Source of the DNA: CAZSBB01 sp964605235
Lineage (GTDB): Bacteria; Planctomycetota; Phycisphaerae; Phycisphaerales; Phycisphaeraceae
DNA length: 61,924 nucleotides
Direction of reading: 5' to 3'
NCBI GenBank assembly: GCA_964605235.1
Contig: CAZSBB010000038.1
Coordinates: 1 to 61,924, forward strand
Made by a program: the position numbers and the translations under genes. Numbering within the stretch: position 1 is the stretch's first letter; every line of letters begins with the position of its first letter. Positions 41,623 to 49,948 of the stretch are shown here, one piece after another. The notes below the pieces were generated by a model, which was given only the letters and a program-made list of their open reading frames with translations, searched no databases and was not told the DNA's origin.

Positions 41623-43446
41623 TCAAAATTCCGGGAACGGCCGGTCGGGGTACAGTTCGTGCCAGGTGGCGCGCAGGGTGTTGCCGCCGTTTTCACTGAC
41701 GGACAGCAACAGCGAGCGGCGGTACTTGTCGGCGGCGTCGGGCTCGTTGAGCAGCAGTTGCCGCGCTGCTTCCACGCCCAGCGTGCGTTCGCGGTTGCGG
41801 TGGTAATCGCTGGCGCGCTGCCAGCGGTCGAACCAGCAGCGGTCGGCGCCGTAGCGCGGGTCGGCAATCGCCTGCGCCACCTGCCGGACGAAGCTGTCGT
41901 AATCGCCGTCGCCGGACATGTAGAGCCAGAGCTGACCCTGGAAGATGGTGGAGATGTTGCCCCCGAGGACGAAGTTGATGCGGTCGCCGCCCATGAGTCC
42001 TTCCGGATTGGGTGAAAACGGCTGCATCTGCGGCTCGGGGCTGGCGCCGACCACCGCGGGAATCCAGCCCGCCACCTGGTTGAACCGTTCATTGGGCGCG
42101 AAGCTGCTGAAGTACTGCAGGAAGTCGATCGCCCACTGCTTGTGGGGCGAGCGCTGGTCGACCTGATACGGCGCGCCGGCGGTGGCCTGGGCTTCGTTGC
42201 CCCGGTCGCTGATGAACTGATGCCATTTCTCGCCGGGGCCCGGCAGGGGGAAGTCGATCACCACCACGGTGAAACGCTCGGTGGGATTGCTGCGGGCGGC
42301 GGCGCCCCGGAAGATGCTGCTGGCGTCCCAGCCGCCCGAGGCGATCATCGCGGCATTGCCCAGCACGAAGCGGTTGTTCGCCTGATCGCGCTCCAGCGCC
42401 AGAAAGCCCGGGGGGAACTCCCGGCAGATGGCGCCCAGGCAGTCGAAGTACGCCCGCATGCGAGCGTCCTGAAAACTCCATTCCCCGCTGGCGTAGCCGG
42501 CGAGCGTTTCCACGTCGTCCACATTGGAGTCGAGGTTCAGGTCCAGCTTGCGGGCATACGCGCTGGTGAAGGGCACCAGGTAGCGCGACATGAACATGCC
42601 CTGGCTGTAGCGGCTGCCGGCGATGGGCACCAGCTTGTCGTTGCCGGTCTGCAGCGCCAGTTGCCGCACCGCCTGGCACACCAGCAGCAGGCGGCCCATG
42701 GTGTCGGGCATGCGGGCGTCGGCGGTCCATGCCCGCAGCTCGGGGGTGTCGGTCACGTAGCCGTCGGCGATGAACTGCGCCAGCCATTGCGGCTGGGGTT
42801 GAGCATTCAACGCGGCGTTGGTGACGCCCTTGGCGCGCTGAATCATTTCCTGATTGCAGAACAGGCGGATGGCGCCCCAGGAGCTGGTGGGCACGGCATA
42901 GTAGTTCTGCAGGTCCTCGACCCAGCCGCCCTGCATGCCGTCGATGAAGGTTTCACTCCAGGGCCGCTCGCTGAGGAACTTTTTCAGGTCGGCGGGCAGG
43001 TGGTCGGGCAGGTAGAGCGCCGCGTTGTAGGGATTGGGCTGGGCGACCAGTTCGCCCAGGGGTTCGAAAAAGCGGGCGGTGTAGTCGCTCCCGGACGCCA
43101 TGCGCGCCATGCCGCGCTCGCAGATGTCCGGGGCGGTGCCGCTCATGAGCTGGACGTTGAGCCACTGGGCATAGGCTTTTTCCGTGACCGGCACCTGGCG
43201 CACTTCCACCTGCGCGGCTTTGACGTGCGGCAGGTTGTTGTACTTCTCAATCATCTCATCCATGGCTTCGCGGTAGCCCGGTTCCAACTGCCAGTGGGCG
43301 ATGCGGATGACCTTGCGCCCGCCGGCGAGCGGTCCTTCGCCACTGGTCAGGCTGACTCGGACCACCTGCACGATGCTGGTGAGAAACGCCGTGACCAGGA
43401 ACACGATGCCCAGGAAGTTGAAATTCAGGACGGAGCGCAGCTTCAT
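41623..43446 (-). CDS. extracellular solute-binding protein, family 1-like (sugar ABC importer)
   Basis: 607 aa. Membrane-anchored by an uncleaved N-terminal helix (about 7-30) rather than a lipobox. The binding-protein fold shows in RIAHWQLEPGYREAMDEMIEKYNN, SGTAPDICERG, YAVPTSSWGAIRLFCN and GNAAMIASGGWD. It delivers substrate to the two permeases. At about 600 aa it is longer than the usual 400-450; extra sequence is at the C-terminus. The ATG overlaps the lipoprotein stop by 4 bp. Confidence 0.85.
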   Translation of the reverse strand: MKLRSVLNFNFLGIVFLVTAFLTSIVQVVRVSLTSGEGPLAGGRKVIRIAHWQLEPGYREAMDEMIEKYNNLPHVKAAQVEVRQVPVTEKAYAQWLNVQLMSGTAPDICERGMARMASGSDYTARFFEPLGELVAQPNPYNAALYLPDHLPADLKKFLSERPWSETFIDGMQGGWVEDLQNYYAVPTSSWGAIRLFCNQEMIQRAKGVTNAALNAQPQPQWLAQFIADGYVTDTPELRAWTADARMPDTMGRLLLVCQAVRQLALQTGNDKLVPIAGSRYSQGMFMSRYLVPFTSAYARKLDLNLDSNVDDVETLAGYASGEWSFQDARMRAYFDCLGAICREFPPGFLALERDQANNRFVLGNAAMIASGGWDASSIFRGAAARSNPTERFTVVVIDFPLPGPGEKWHQFISDRGNEAQATAGAPYQVDQRSPHKQWAIDFLQYFSSFAPNERFNQVAGWIPAVVGASPEPQMQPFSPNPEGLMGGDRINFVLGGNISTIFQGQLWLYMSGDGDYDSFVRQVAQAIADPRYGADRCWFDRWQRASDYHRNRERTLGVEAARQLLLNEPDAADKYRRSLLLSVSENGGNTLRATWHELYPDRPFPEF

Positions 43447-44378
43447 GGCGCAGCCTCCGTTTCGCTGGTGCGGAAGAGCATGATCCGGGGAATCTCAATC
43501 TGCCAGTCCGGGTGCGCCTGGGACAGCCGGCGGAGCGCCTGTTGCGATTCATACGCCCGGCCGCTGGTGGGGGTGATGCGGATGATCTTCTGGTAGAACG
43601 CCACCGCGCGGCGCGGCTGCTGCAATTCCTCTTCGAGAATCAGCGCCATGCGCCAGTACTGTTTGCCGGCGGTGGACCGGTTGGGCAAGCCCAGCTCATC
43701 GGCATGCTGGAAGGCGACGAGCATTTTCGGGTAGTCTGCCAGCGGTTGGAAATAGGTGTCCGCCAGATACGCCCAGCCGGTCGCCGCCAACGGGGAATCG
43801 GGCCGGCGCGCCAGCCAGGCTTCCAGCCGTTCCGCCCCGGCGCGCACGGTTTCAAGCTTTTCGTATTGCTGAATCTCCAGCCCCGCCAGCCGCAGCGTCG
43901 CTTCGTCGCCCAGCTCATGGTTCGGCCAGCCGGCGGCGACCTGCTCGTAATACTTCCGCGCGGCAGCCAGGTCCGGCTCGTCGCCGGGGTAGTCACGCAG
44001 TTCCGCCAGCCGACCCAGATTCAGCAGGGCGCGGCCGGCAAACTTTGCTCCGGCGGAATCAGCGTCGCGCGCCGGAGGGGTTGCCAACTGTTCGTACAAC
44101 CGGGTCGCCTGCTCGATCAACTCCCGGCGGGGCGGGGAGGAATGCTGCGCGCACGTCGCGAGCCCGAAGCTCGCTTCCATCCAGGTCACCGAGCCGGCCG
44201 TCGCCGCCCGCTGTGCCGCGGTGAAGCTGTCGTACGCCGCCTGGAAGTCATAGGTCGCCAATTGCCGTTTGCCTGCCGCGAGGGCTTGCTCGGCATCGGC
44301 AGGGGATTTGGCCCCACAACCGCCCAGCAGCAATGATCCACCCAGCAGCAGGCCGGGCAGCAGTTGTCGCAGCTTCAT
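43443..44378 (-). CDS. TPR-like lipoprotein
   Basis: 311 aa. Signal peptide with lipobox LLLGGC (Cys about residue 20). The remainder is helical with TPR-style spacing (YDFQAAYDSFTAAQRAA, AAARKYYEQVAAGWPNHELGDEATLRL, RAVAFYQKIIRITPTSGRAYESQQAL), like YfiO/BamD-type assembly lipoproteins. It sits between the LacI regulator and the binding protein and overlaps both by 4 bp, so it is part of the uptake operon; perhaps a docking factor for polymer substrates. Confidence 0.75.
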   Translation of the reverse strand: MKLRQLLPGLLLGGSLLLGGCGAKSPADAEQALAAGKRQLATYDFQAAYDSFTAAQRAATAGSVTWMEASFGLATCAQHSSPPRRELIEQATRLYEQLATPPARDADSAGAKFAGRALLNLGRLAELRDYPGDEPDLAAARKYYEQVAAGWPNHELGDEATLRLAGLEIQQYEKLETVRAGAERLEAWLARRPDSPLAATGWAYLADTYFQPLADYPKMLVAFQHADELGLPNRSTAGKQYWRMALILEEELQQPRRAVAFYQKIIRITPTSGRAYESQQALRRLSQAHPDWQIEIPRIMLFRTSETEAAP

Positions 44379-45418
44379 GTTCCACCTCCGGGGGCGCCTC
44401 CGGGGGCGGCCGTTGAGGCGCGGACGATCAATTGCTCGGGCAGACGCAGCGTGCGCGGCTCGGCGGGTTGCGTCTGCTCGAGGTCCGCCATCACCGCCCG
44501 CAGCGCGGCACAGCCCATCGCGTTCATGGGCACCTGCACCGAAGTCAGCGGCGGGGCGGTGTACTGGTTGATGAAGTGATTGTCGCACACGCCGATGCTC
44601 AAGTCATGTGGCACGCGCAGCCCCATCTCGACCACCAGTTGCAGCAGTTCCAGAGCGATGGAAGTGCCGTACGCCATCACCGCCGTCACCTCGGGCAGCT
44701 CGCGGCGCAGGCGGGGAAAGCAATCGCGGGGCGGGGTGGTGAGGATGATGGGCGTCAGGCCGGCCTGCGCCATGGCGGCGCGGTAAGCGTTTTCGCGTTC
44801 CAGGCGGCTGTAGTGGTCGCGGTTTTCCTCGGTTTCGCCGTGGAGGAAAGCGATCTGGCGATGGCCCAGTTCCAGCAGATGCCGCGCCAGTTGCGTGGCG
44901 CCGCCCAGGTCGTCGGCGAGGACCTGGGTGACCGGAGCCGGGGCGGGGCAGTTGATGGTCGCCATGGGGATGCCCGAGCGTTGCTGGAGCTGCGCCAGGT
45001 CATCGGGGGCGGGTTGGACGATGACGCAGGCGTCGAGCCGACCTTCACCCAGCAAGGCATACCAGCGTTGGCGATTTTCGGGCAGGGGAAGGAGGACCAG
45101 GTGGTAGCCGGCGTCGAAGGCGGCCTGGGCGACACTGTTGGCGAGGTCCTGGTAGACGCCTTCATTGGCGGGCAGGCCCCGACCGCCGATCAAGCCGATG
45201 GCGCCGGAGCGTCTTTGCGCCAGTGCCCGGCCGCGCCAGTCTGGTTGGTAACCGAGTTCCTTGGCGACCGCCAGCACGCGCTGCCGAGTGTCGGGGCGCA
45301 GGCGGGATTCCTCCAGGGTGCGATGCAGGGCGAGGCTGACGGTGGCTTTCGAAACGCCACAGCGACGGGCGATATCCGCCAGAGTGGGTCGCCGGTCAAA
45401 TGGAGTGCCCAGCCGCAT
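44375..45418 (-). CDS. LacI-family transcriptional regulator
   Basis: 347 aa. Helix-turn-helix TLADIARRCGVSKATVSLALHR (about 12-33) with the hinge following, then a periplasmic-binding-protein-like sensor domain (about 70-335). First gene of the ABC operon; its stop overlaps the lipoprotein start (ATGA). Expected to repress the operon, including itself, until the transported sugar binds. The C-terminal APGGAPGGGT is encoded by the CCGGGG repeat family. Two matching operators lie upstream. Confidence 0.92.
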   Translation of the reverse strand: MRLGTPFDRRPTLADIARRCGVSKATVSLALHRTLEESRLRPDTRQRVLAVAKELGYQPDWRGRALAQRRSGAIGLIGGRGLPANEGVYQDLANSVAQAAFDAGYHLVLLPLPENRQRWYALLGEGRLDACVIVQPAPDDLAQLQQRSGIPMATINCPAPAPVTQVLADDLGGATQLARHLLELGHRQIAFLHGETEENRDHYSRLERENAYRAAMAQAGLTPIILTTPPRDCFPRLRRELPEVTAVMAYGTSIALELLQLVVEMGLRVPHDLSIGVCDNHFINQYTAPPLTSVQVPMNAMGCAALRAVMADLEQTQPAEPRTLRLPEQLIVRASTAAPGGAPGGGT

Positions 45419-45464
45419 CCATACACCCCTGCGCTTGTGCCCCGGAACCTCCCAGAACGCTGAT

Positions 45465-45476
45465 TTAAGCGGTAAG
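45465..45476 (-). promoter_or_regulatory. LacI-type operator, imperfect
   Basis: TTAAGCGGTAAG, the weaker copy of the palindrome at 45485, centred exactly 20 bp (two helical turns) from it. Lies between the -10 box and the regulator start. Confidence 0.55.
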
Positions 45477-45481
45477 CAAAG

Positions 45482-45510
45482 ATACTAACCGGTTAATCAC
45501 ATGGGTGCAA
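45482..45510 (-). promoter_or_regulatory. promoter of ABC importer operon
   Basis: On the minus strand TTGCAC (45505-45510) and TAGTAT (45482-45487) are separated by exactly 17 bp. The stronger operator overlaps the spacer and -10. Confidence 0.55.
45485..45496 (-). promoter_or_regulatory. LacI-type operator, near-perfect palindrome
   Basis: CTAACCGGTTAA, an inverted repeat around a central CG as LacI-family regulators prefer. Overlaps the promoter, so binding would block RNA polymerase. Confidence 0.7.
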
Positions 45511-45542
45511 GGGATTTGGTGAGAGGTGACGAATTGCGCTCC

Positions 45543-45611
45543 CACAGCGAGCCCTGCGAGGGTGGGTTGGGTGCGAACTGGGCGCGGATTGCATAAGCAG
45601 GGCTCGCTGTG
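45543..45611. repeat. long inverted repeat CACAGCGAGCCCTGC
   Basis: 15 bp perfect arms (45543-45557 and 45597-45611) with an outer AGGGTGGGTT/AACGACCCACC extension. Single copy in the window; it looks like another dispersed intergenic element. Confidence 0.7.
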
Positions 45612-45644
45612 CAAACGCAACGACCCACCCCCGGCGACCAATCT

Positions 45645-46463
45645 TCAACCCGTCGGCCCGACCACCGGATTGCGCAGGGTGCCGATGCGGTCGATGGTCA
45701 CCTCGGCAACGTCGCCGGGCACCAGCCAGCGCTGGGGCTTGCGGGCGGCGCCGACTCCCTCGGGGGTGCCGGTGAGGATGACCGTGCCGGGCAGCAGGGT
45801 CACGTCCTGGCTCAGATAGCTGACCAGGAAAGCGACGGTGAAAATCATGTCGCTGGTGGGGGCCTGCTGGAGCGTTTCGCCGCTGATGGTGGTGCGGATG
45901 GCGAGCTGTTGCGGGTCGGGGATTTCGTCGGCCGTGACCAGCACGGGGCCCAGCGGACAGAAGGTGTCGAAGCCTTTGCCGCGGATCCACTGGTTTCCAC
46001 CGCCTTGCTTCTGCCAGTGGCGGGCGGACACGTCGTTGGCGCAGGTGTACCCCAGCACGTAGTCTAAAGCCTGCTCCTGGGGGACATTGCGGGCGGGTTT
46101 GCCGATGATGACCGCCAGTTCGCCTTCGTAATCCACCTCGCCGGCGGGGTTGGAGCAGGCGGGAATGCGGATGACGCCTTCGGGGTCATTCACCGCCGAG
46201 GTGGGCTTCATGAAGATGATCGGCTTGTCGGGCACGTCCCGGCCGGCTTCCCGGGCGTGGGCGGCATAGTTGGCGCCGATGCAGAAAATGTTGACCGGGA
46301 CCAGTGGGGCTAACAGTCTGGCGACGACGGCCCTGCGGCCGGTGATCACCGGGTTGAACACGTCCCCCGCCAGCAGCGTGGCGCTCGCCGGCGTCCCGGA
46401 ATCGTCCGCCGGCTGGCCCAGGCGAATCTGGCCCTGGTCATCGATAAACCGGATGATCTGCAT
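45645..46463 (-). CDS. fumarylacetoacetate hydrolase family protein
   Basis: 272 aa. C-C bond hydrolases/decarboxylases of this family bind Mg through acidic residues, visible here in EVDYEGELAVIIGK and NDVSARHWQ. IFCIGANYAAHA and MKPTSAV flank the active site, and the C-terminal GTVILTGTPEGVG is conserved. Substrate unknown: acylpyruvate, 2-keto-3-deoxy-acid or aromatic-ring cleavage products are possible. Preceded by a GGAGCAGG ribosome site. Confidence 0.88.
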   Translation of the reverse strand: MQIIRFIDDQGQIRLGQPADDSGTPASATLLAGDVFNPVITGRRAVVARLLAPLVPVNIFCIGANYAAHAREAGRDVPDKPIIFMKPTSAVNDPEGVIRIPACSNPAGEVDYEGELAVIIGKPARNVPQEQALDYVLGYTCANDVSARHWQKQGGGNQWIRGKGFDTFCPLGPVLVTADEIPDPQQLAIRTTISGETLQQAPTSDMIFTVAFLVSYLSQDVTLLPGTVILTGTPEGVGAARKPQRWLVPGDVAEVTIDRIGTLRNPVVGPTG

Positions 46464-46491
46464 TTTATTCCTGCTCCACTGGGGTTTGAGC

Positions 46492-46497
46492 TATAAT
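46492..46497 (+). promoter_or_regulatory. -10 box for accD
   Basis: A consensus TATAAT. It lies about 49 nt before the GTG start, leaving a normal leader with a ribosome site, in contrast to the leaderless genes. Confidence 0.5.
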
Positions 46498-46545
46498 CCC
46501 GTCCACTTTAGCGGAAACAAGGACGTTTCTCTGCGGAGGTTCTTC

Positions 46546-47472
46546 GTGACGCAACTGCCTACTGAAGCATCCAATCAGCCGTCCGCTGGCACCAATACGC
46601 CCCCTGTGGCCCCTGACGCACCGCCCCCCTCGCGCTCCTCGCCGCGCACCTGGGACGACGTGCTGGACACCGGCAAACGGCAGAACATCCCTGAAGGTTT
46701 GTGGATTCGCTGCCCGGAATGCGAAGCCATGCTCTACCGCAAGAACGTGGAGCAGAACCTGCACGTCTGTCCCGAGTGCGAGCACCACATGCGCATCACC
46801 GCCCGGACCCGTGCCGAGCAGTTGTGCGACCCGGACAGCTTTGAACCGATGTGGGAGAACATCGCCCCGGTGGACGCGCTGGAGTTTGTGGATCGCAAGC
46901 CGTACAAGGATCGCCTGACCGGGGAATACCAGAAGACGGGCAACCGCGATGCCGTGGTGTGCGGCAAGGGCTTCATCAAGGGCCGCGGCGTGATGCTCGC
47001 CTGCATGGACTTCTTCTTCCTGGGCGGGTCGATGGGTTCGGTGGTCGGCGAAAAGATCACCCGCACCATCGAGTATGCCACCGATCACAATCTGCCGGTC
47101 ATCGTGGTCAGTTGCTCCGGCGGCGCCCGCATGATGGAAAGCACCCTGAGCCTGATGCAGATGGCCAAGACCAGTGCCGCCCTGGCGCGTCACGACAGCG
47201 CGGGGGGCCTGTTCATCTCCGTGCTGGCGGATCCGACCACCGGCGGGGTGGCGGCGAGCTTCGCCATGCTCGGCGATGTGATCTTCGCGGAACCCAAAGC
47301 CCTCATCGGTTTCGCCGGCCCGCGCGTGATCGCCAACACCGTGCGCCAGGAACTGCCCGCGGGTTTCCAGCGCGCTGAGTTCCTGCTGGAGAAGGGCTAC
47401 GTGGACCGCGTGGTCCATCGCAAGGACCTCCGCAGCGAGATCGGCCGCATCATCGACTACGCCGGCAAGTGA
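46546..47472 (+). CDS. accD: acetyl-CoA carboxylase carboxyltransferase subunit beta
   Basis: 308 aa. Transfers carboxyl from biotin to acetyl-CoA in fatty-acid synthesis. A Pro-rich start is followed by the zinc ribbon CPECEAML...HVCPEC and the crotonase-like core with GKGFIKGRGVMLACMDFFFLGGSMGSVVGEKI and SCSGGARMMES. Start is GTG at 46546 with GGAGG at 46535-46539, 6 nt spacing; there is no suitable ATG. accA and the biotin carboxylase genes are elsewhere. Confidence 0.95.
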   Translation: MTQLPTEASNQPSAGTNTPPVAPDAPPPSRSSPRTWDDVLDTGKRQNIPEGLWIRCPECEAMLYRKNVEQNLHVCPECEHHMRITARTRAEQLCDPDSFEPMWENIAPVDALEFVDRKPYKDRLTGEYQKTGNRDAVVCGKGFIKGRGVMLACMDFFFLGGSMGSVVGEKITRTIEYATDHNLPVIVVSCSGGARMMESTLSLMQMAKTSAALARHDSAGGLFISVLADPTTGGVAASFAMLGDVIFAEPKALIGFAGPRVIANTVRQELPAGFQRAEFLLEKGYVDRVVHRKDLRSEIGRIIDYAGK

Positions 47473-47485
47473 TGGGCGCACCACC

Positions 47486-47655
47486 CCCCTTAGCCCCCGG
47501 CTCTGTCGGGGGATTGGGCCTGCGGTCGCCAGTGTCGCGCGCCGTGCACCACCGCCGGCTGCGTGAGCTTTTCATAATGCGTGTTTTTTCCGTCGCAGCG
47601 CGGCTTGGTTGGCGTGCGCCCAGTTGTCCCCCGGCAGAGCCGTGGGCTAATGGGG
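47486..47655. repeat. inverted pair of REP-like palindromes (BIME-like)
   Basis: CCCTTAGCCCCCGGCTCTGTCGGGGGA at the left and its inverted form TCCCCCGGCAGAGCCGTGGGCTAATGGGG at the right, about 170 bp overall. It fills the space between accD and the next gene and abuts the GTG at 47658. Confidence 0.8.
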
Positions 47656-47657
47656 CC

Positions 47658-48872
47658 GTGCGTTATTTCGCGCTGCTGTGGGTGGTGTTGCTGGGGTGGG
47701 TTGCCACCGCGTCTTCCGCAGCCGCGCAATCGCTCAAGCTCACCAACTACACCCAGGGCAGCTATGCCGTGCACACCAATCTGGCGCGCGCGGATGCCGA
47801 CTTGTTCGCCCGGCACATGAACCGGGTGTATGACGAATATGTCCGTCGCTTCCGGCAGGCGCAGTTTGCCGCTGCCACGGTGGAAGCGATGGACCTGTAC
47901 CTGTTCGAAACCCAGGCCGACTACGAAGCCTACCTCGGCGGGCGCGGCATCTCGGCACGCAACACCGGGGGCATGTTCTTCGTCACCCGCGAGCTGCGCG
48001 GCCTGGCGACCTTCGTCGCCGATCGACCCGTCAGCGAAACCAACGCCACCCTCCAGCACGAAGGCTTTCACCAGTTCGCCTTCGCCCACATCGGCCCACG
48101 CCTGCCCATCTGGGTCAACGAAGGCATCGCCCAGTATTTCGAAGACGGCATCCTCCTGGGCAAAGCCTTTCACCTGAACATCGCCAACGCCCGCCGCGTG
48201 CTGATCGTCCGCGATGCCCTCGCCCGCCAGCAGCAAATCCCCTTCCCCCAACTGCTGGAAATGACCGACGAGCAATGGGCGGGCAACGTGCGTTCCAACG
48301 CCTCCCGCGCCGGGCTGCAGTACGCCCAGTCGTGGTCGATGGTGCTCTTCCTCATCGTCGGCGACGGCGGCAAGTACCAGAAAGCCTTCAACGAATACCT
48401 CAAGCTGGTGGGGCAAGGCAAAGACAGCGGCGAAGCGTTCGCCCAGAGTTTTGGCGCGGGCGCAGCAGGGGGATTCGAGCGCGCCTGGCGCCGCTGGGCG
48501 GCGGACCTGCAGCCGGATGCCGTCAGTGCCGCCGCCGAACGCTTGCGCGTGCTGGGGCGCTCCATGCTCTGGTTGCGCCAGCAGAATCAGCCGTACCCCA
48601 ATTCCACCGCCGTGCTGCGCTCGATCCTGCAACGCGCCGGCTATGTCGCCCAGTACCGCATGAACGAAACCGTGGTGGAATACCAGGCCCGCGACGACGG
48701 CTTGTTCGAGTACGAAACGCCCGGCCGCACCCGCCGCATGTTCCAGATGCTCGAACCCGAAGCCAACGACCTTCCGCCCCGCCTGGTCGCGCCCGGACTC
48801 AAGCCTGAACCCACGCTCGTCTGGTATCGCCAGCGCGGTCAGGACCTGATCGCCGACATCGCCTACCGCTGA
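47658..48872 (+). CDS. DUF1570-type HExxH protein, secreted
   Basis: 404 aa. Signal peptide (RYFALLWVVLLGWVATASSAAAQ), then the zinc-metallopeptidase pattern HEGFH (134-138) with WVNEG supplying Glu155, spaced as in gluzincin peptidases. DUF1570 proteins are common in planctomycetes; peptidase activity is not proven. Start chosen as GTG at 47658: the ATG at 47577 would force translation through the whole inverted repeat element. Confidence 0.82.
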   Translation: MRYFALLWVVLLGWVATASSAAAQSLKLTNYTQGSYAVHTNLARADADLFARHMNRVYDEYVRRFRQAQFAAATVEAMDLYLFETQADYEAYLGGRGISARNTGGMFFVTRELRGLATFVADRPVSETNATLQHEGFHQFAFAHIGPRLPIWVNEGIAQYFEDGILLGKAFHLNIANARRVLIVRDALARQQQIPFPQLLEMTDEQWAGNVRSNASRAGLQYAQSWSMVLFLIVGDGGKYQKAFNEYLKLVGQGKDSGEAFAQSFGAGAAGGFERAWRRWAADLQPDAVSAAAERLRVLGRSMLWLRQQNQPYPNSTAVLRSILQRAGYVAQYRMNETVVEYQARDDGLFEYETPGRTRRMFQMLEPEANDLPPRLVAPGLKPEPTLVWYRQRGQDLIADIAYR

Positions 48873-48902
48873 CCCCCGGCCCCGGCCCCCGGGCATTCCT
48901 CC

Positions 48903-48930
48903 CCTTAGCCCCCGGCTCTGCCGGGGGACC
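48903..48930. repeat. REP-like palindrome TTAGCCCCCGGCTCTGCCGGGGG
   Basis: Copy in the 81 bp between two convergent genes, where its hairpin might act as a bidirectional terminator-like structure. Confidence 0.78.
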
Positions 48931-48953
48931 TCCACACCTTCAACCTTCCCATC

Positions 48954-49595
48954 TCACGGCCCCAGCCGTTCCAATTTCCATCCCGCATCGCCGCTGGCCC
49001 GCGTGTAGCGCAGCCGATCATGCAACCGACTGGGCCGCCCGTGCCAGAACTCCACCATGCGCGGCTGCAAACGATAGCCCCCCCAGTGTGGCGGGCGCGG
49101 CACAGGCTGGCCATCAAACCGCGCTTCCACTTCCGCCAGCCGGCGCTCCAGCACGTCTCGCGCTGCCAACGTCGCGCTCTGCGGCGAAGCCCACGCGCCC
49201 AGTTGCGAGCCGCGCGGCCGGGACGCGAAGTATGCATCCGACTCCGCTTCACTGACCGGGCTGACCGTCCCCTCCACCCGCACCTGCCGCGCCAATTCCT
49301 GCCAGAAGAACACCAGCGCCGCCTGCGGATGCTGCGCCAGCTCGCGCCCCTTGGCGCTCTGGTAATTGGTGAAGAACGTGAACCCACGGGCATCCACATC
49401 CTTGAGCAGCACAATCCGCGCGGCGGGCATCCCGTCCGCGCCGACCGTCGCCAGCGTCATCGCATTGGGCTCGGGCACTTCCGCGCGCAGCACTTCGCCA
49501 AACCAGGTCTGAAACTGCACGATGGGGTCTGCCGCCGCCGCGCTTTCGAGCAACGGCGCCGCCTGGTATTCACGTCGAATCGAAGCGATGTCCAT
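48954..49595 (-). CDS. pdxH: pyridoxamine 5'-phosphate oxidase
   Basis: 213 aa. FMN enzyme that oxidises PNP/PMP to pyridoxal phosphate. MTLATVGADGMPAARIVLLKDVDARGFTFFTNYQSAKGRELAQHP and RVEGTVSPVSEAESDAYFASRPRGSQLGAWAS are the flavin and substrate regions; the C-terminal WHGRPSRLHDRLRY carries the conserved arginines. Full length. TACGCT (plus strand agcgta at 49604-49609) ends 8 nt before the start, so it may be leaderless. Confidence 0.95.
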   Translation of the reverse strand: MDIASIRREYQAAPLLESAAAADPIVQFQTWFGEVLRAEVPEPNAMTLATVGADGMPAARIVLLKDVDARGFTFFTNYQSAKGRELAQHPQAALVFFWQELARQVRVEGTVSPVSEAESDAYFASRPRGSQLGAWASPQSATLAARDVLERRLAEVEARFDGQPVPRPPHWGGYRLQPRMVEFWHGRPSRLHDRLRYTRASGDAGWKLERLGP

Positions 49596-49676
49596 AGGCC
49601 GCCAGCGTATGAGCGAAATCTCCGCGCGGCAATCGCCAGACGCGCGACCGATTTCCCCCGGAGGCTGGAAATGTCA

Positions 49677-49758
49677 TGTCACCTCTTCCGCCTGGTGACA
49701 TTTCGTTAACGCTTGCAGATCAACGAGTTGCCGGTGTCACCCCCGATGTCAGGTGACA
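49677..49758. promoter_or_regulatory. two copies of TGTCACC-N10-GGTGACA
   Basis: Perfect 24 bp palindromes at 49677-49700 and 49735-49758, centres 58 bp apart, in the divergent region between pdxH (minus) and the SRPBCC gene (plus). Identical arms and identical 10 nt spacers strongly suggest an operator for a dimeric regulator. The regulator is not recognisable here. Confidence 0.75.
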
Positions 49759-49948
49759 ACATCGATTCGGTCAATAATTGACGTAAATATCTTTTCAAAA
49801 ATCAGTTAGATGATTCTTTGCACAGACCCGGGATGTACGAGTATTCCCCGCTATGACACGCGGCGTCAACTGCCTCCCGCCGGCGCGGGCCGTTATCATG
49901 CGGCAGTGTTCCGGTGGTTCGTATCCCTGCTTCACGAGGATTCCCGCC
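49759..49948. other. A/T-rich promoter region
   Basis: Unusually low GC at about 49765-49820, with the inverted repeat GTCAATAATTGAC (49769-49781). Probably holds the promoter of the SRPBCC gene; no other gene is visible. Confidence 0.4.

Noticed and set aside
47577..47657. ATG start at 47577 for the DUF1570 gene
   Set aside because: It would translate part of the inverted repeat element and put 27 extra residues before a good signal peptide.
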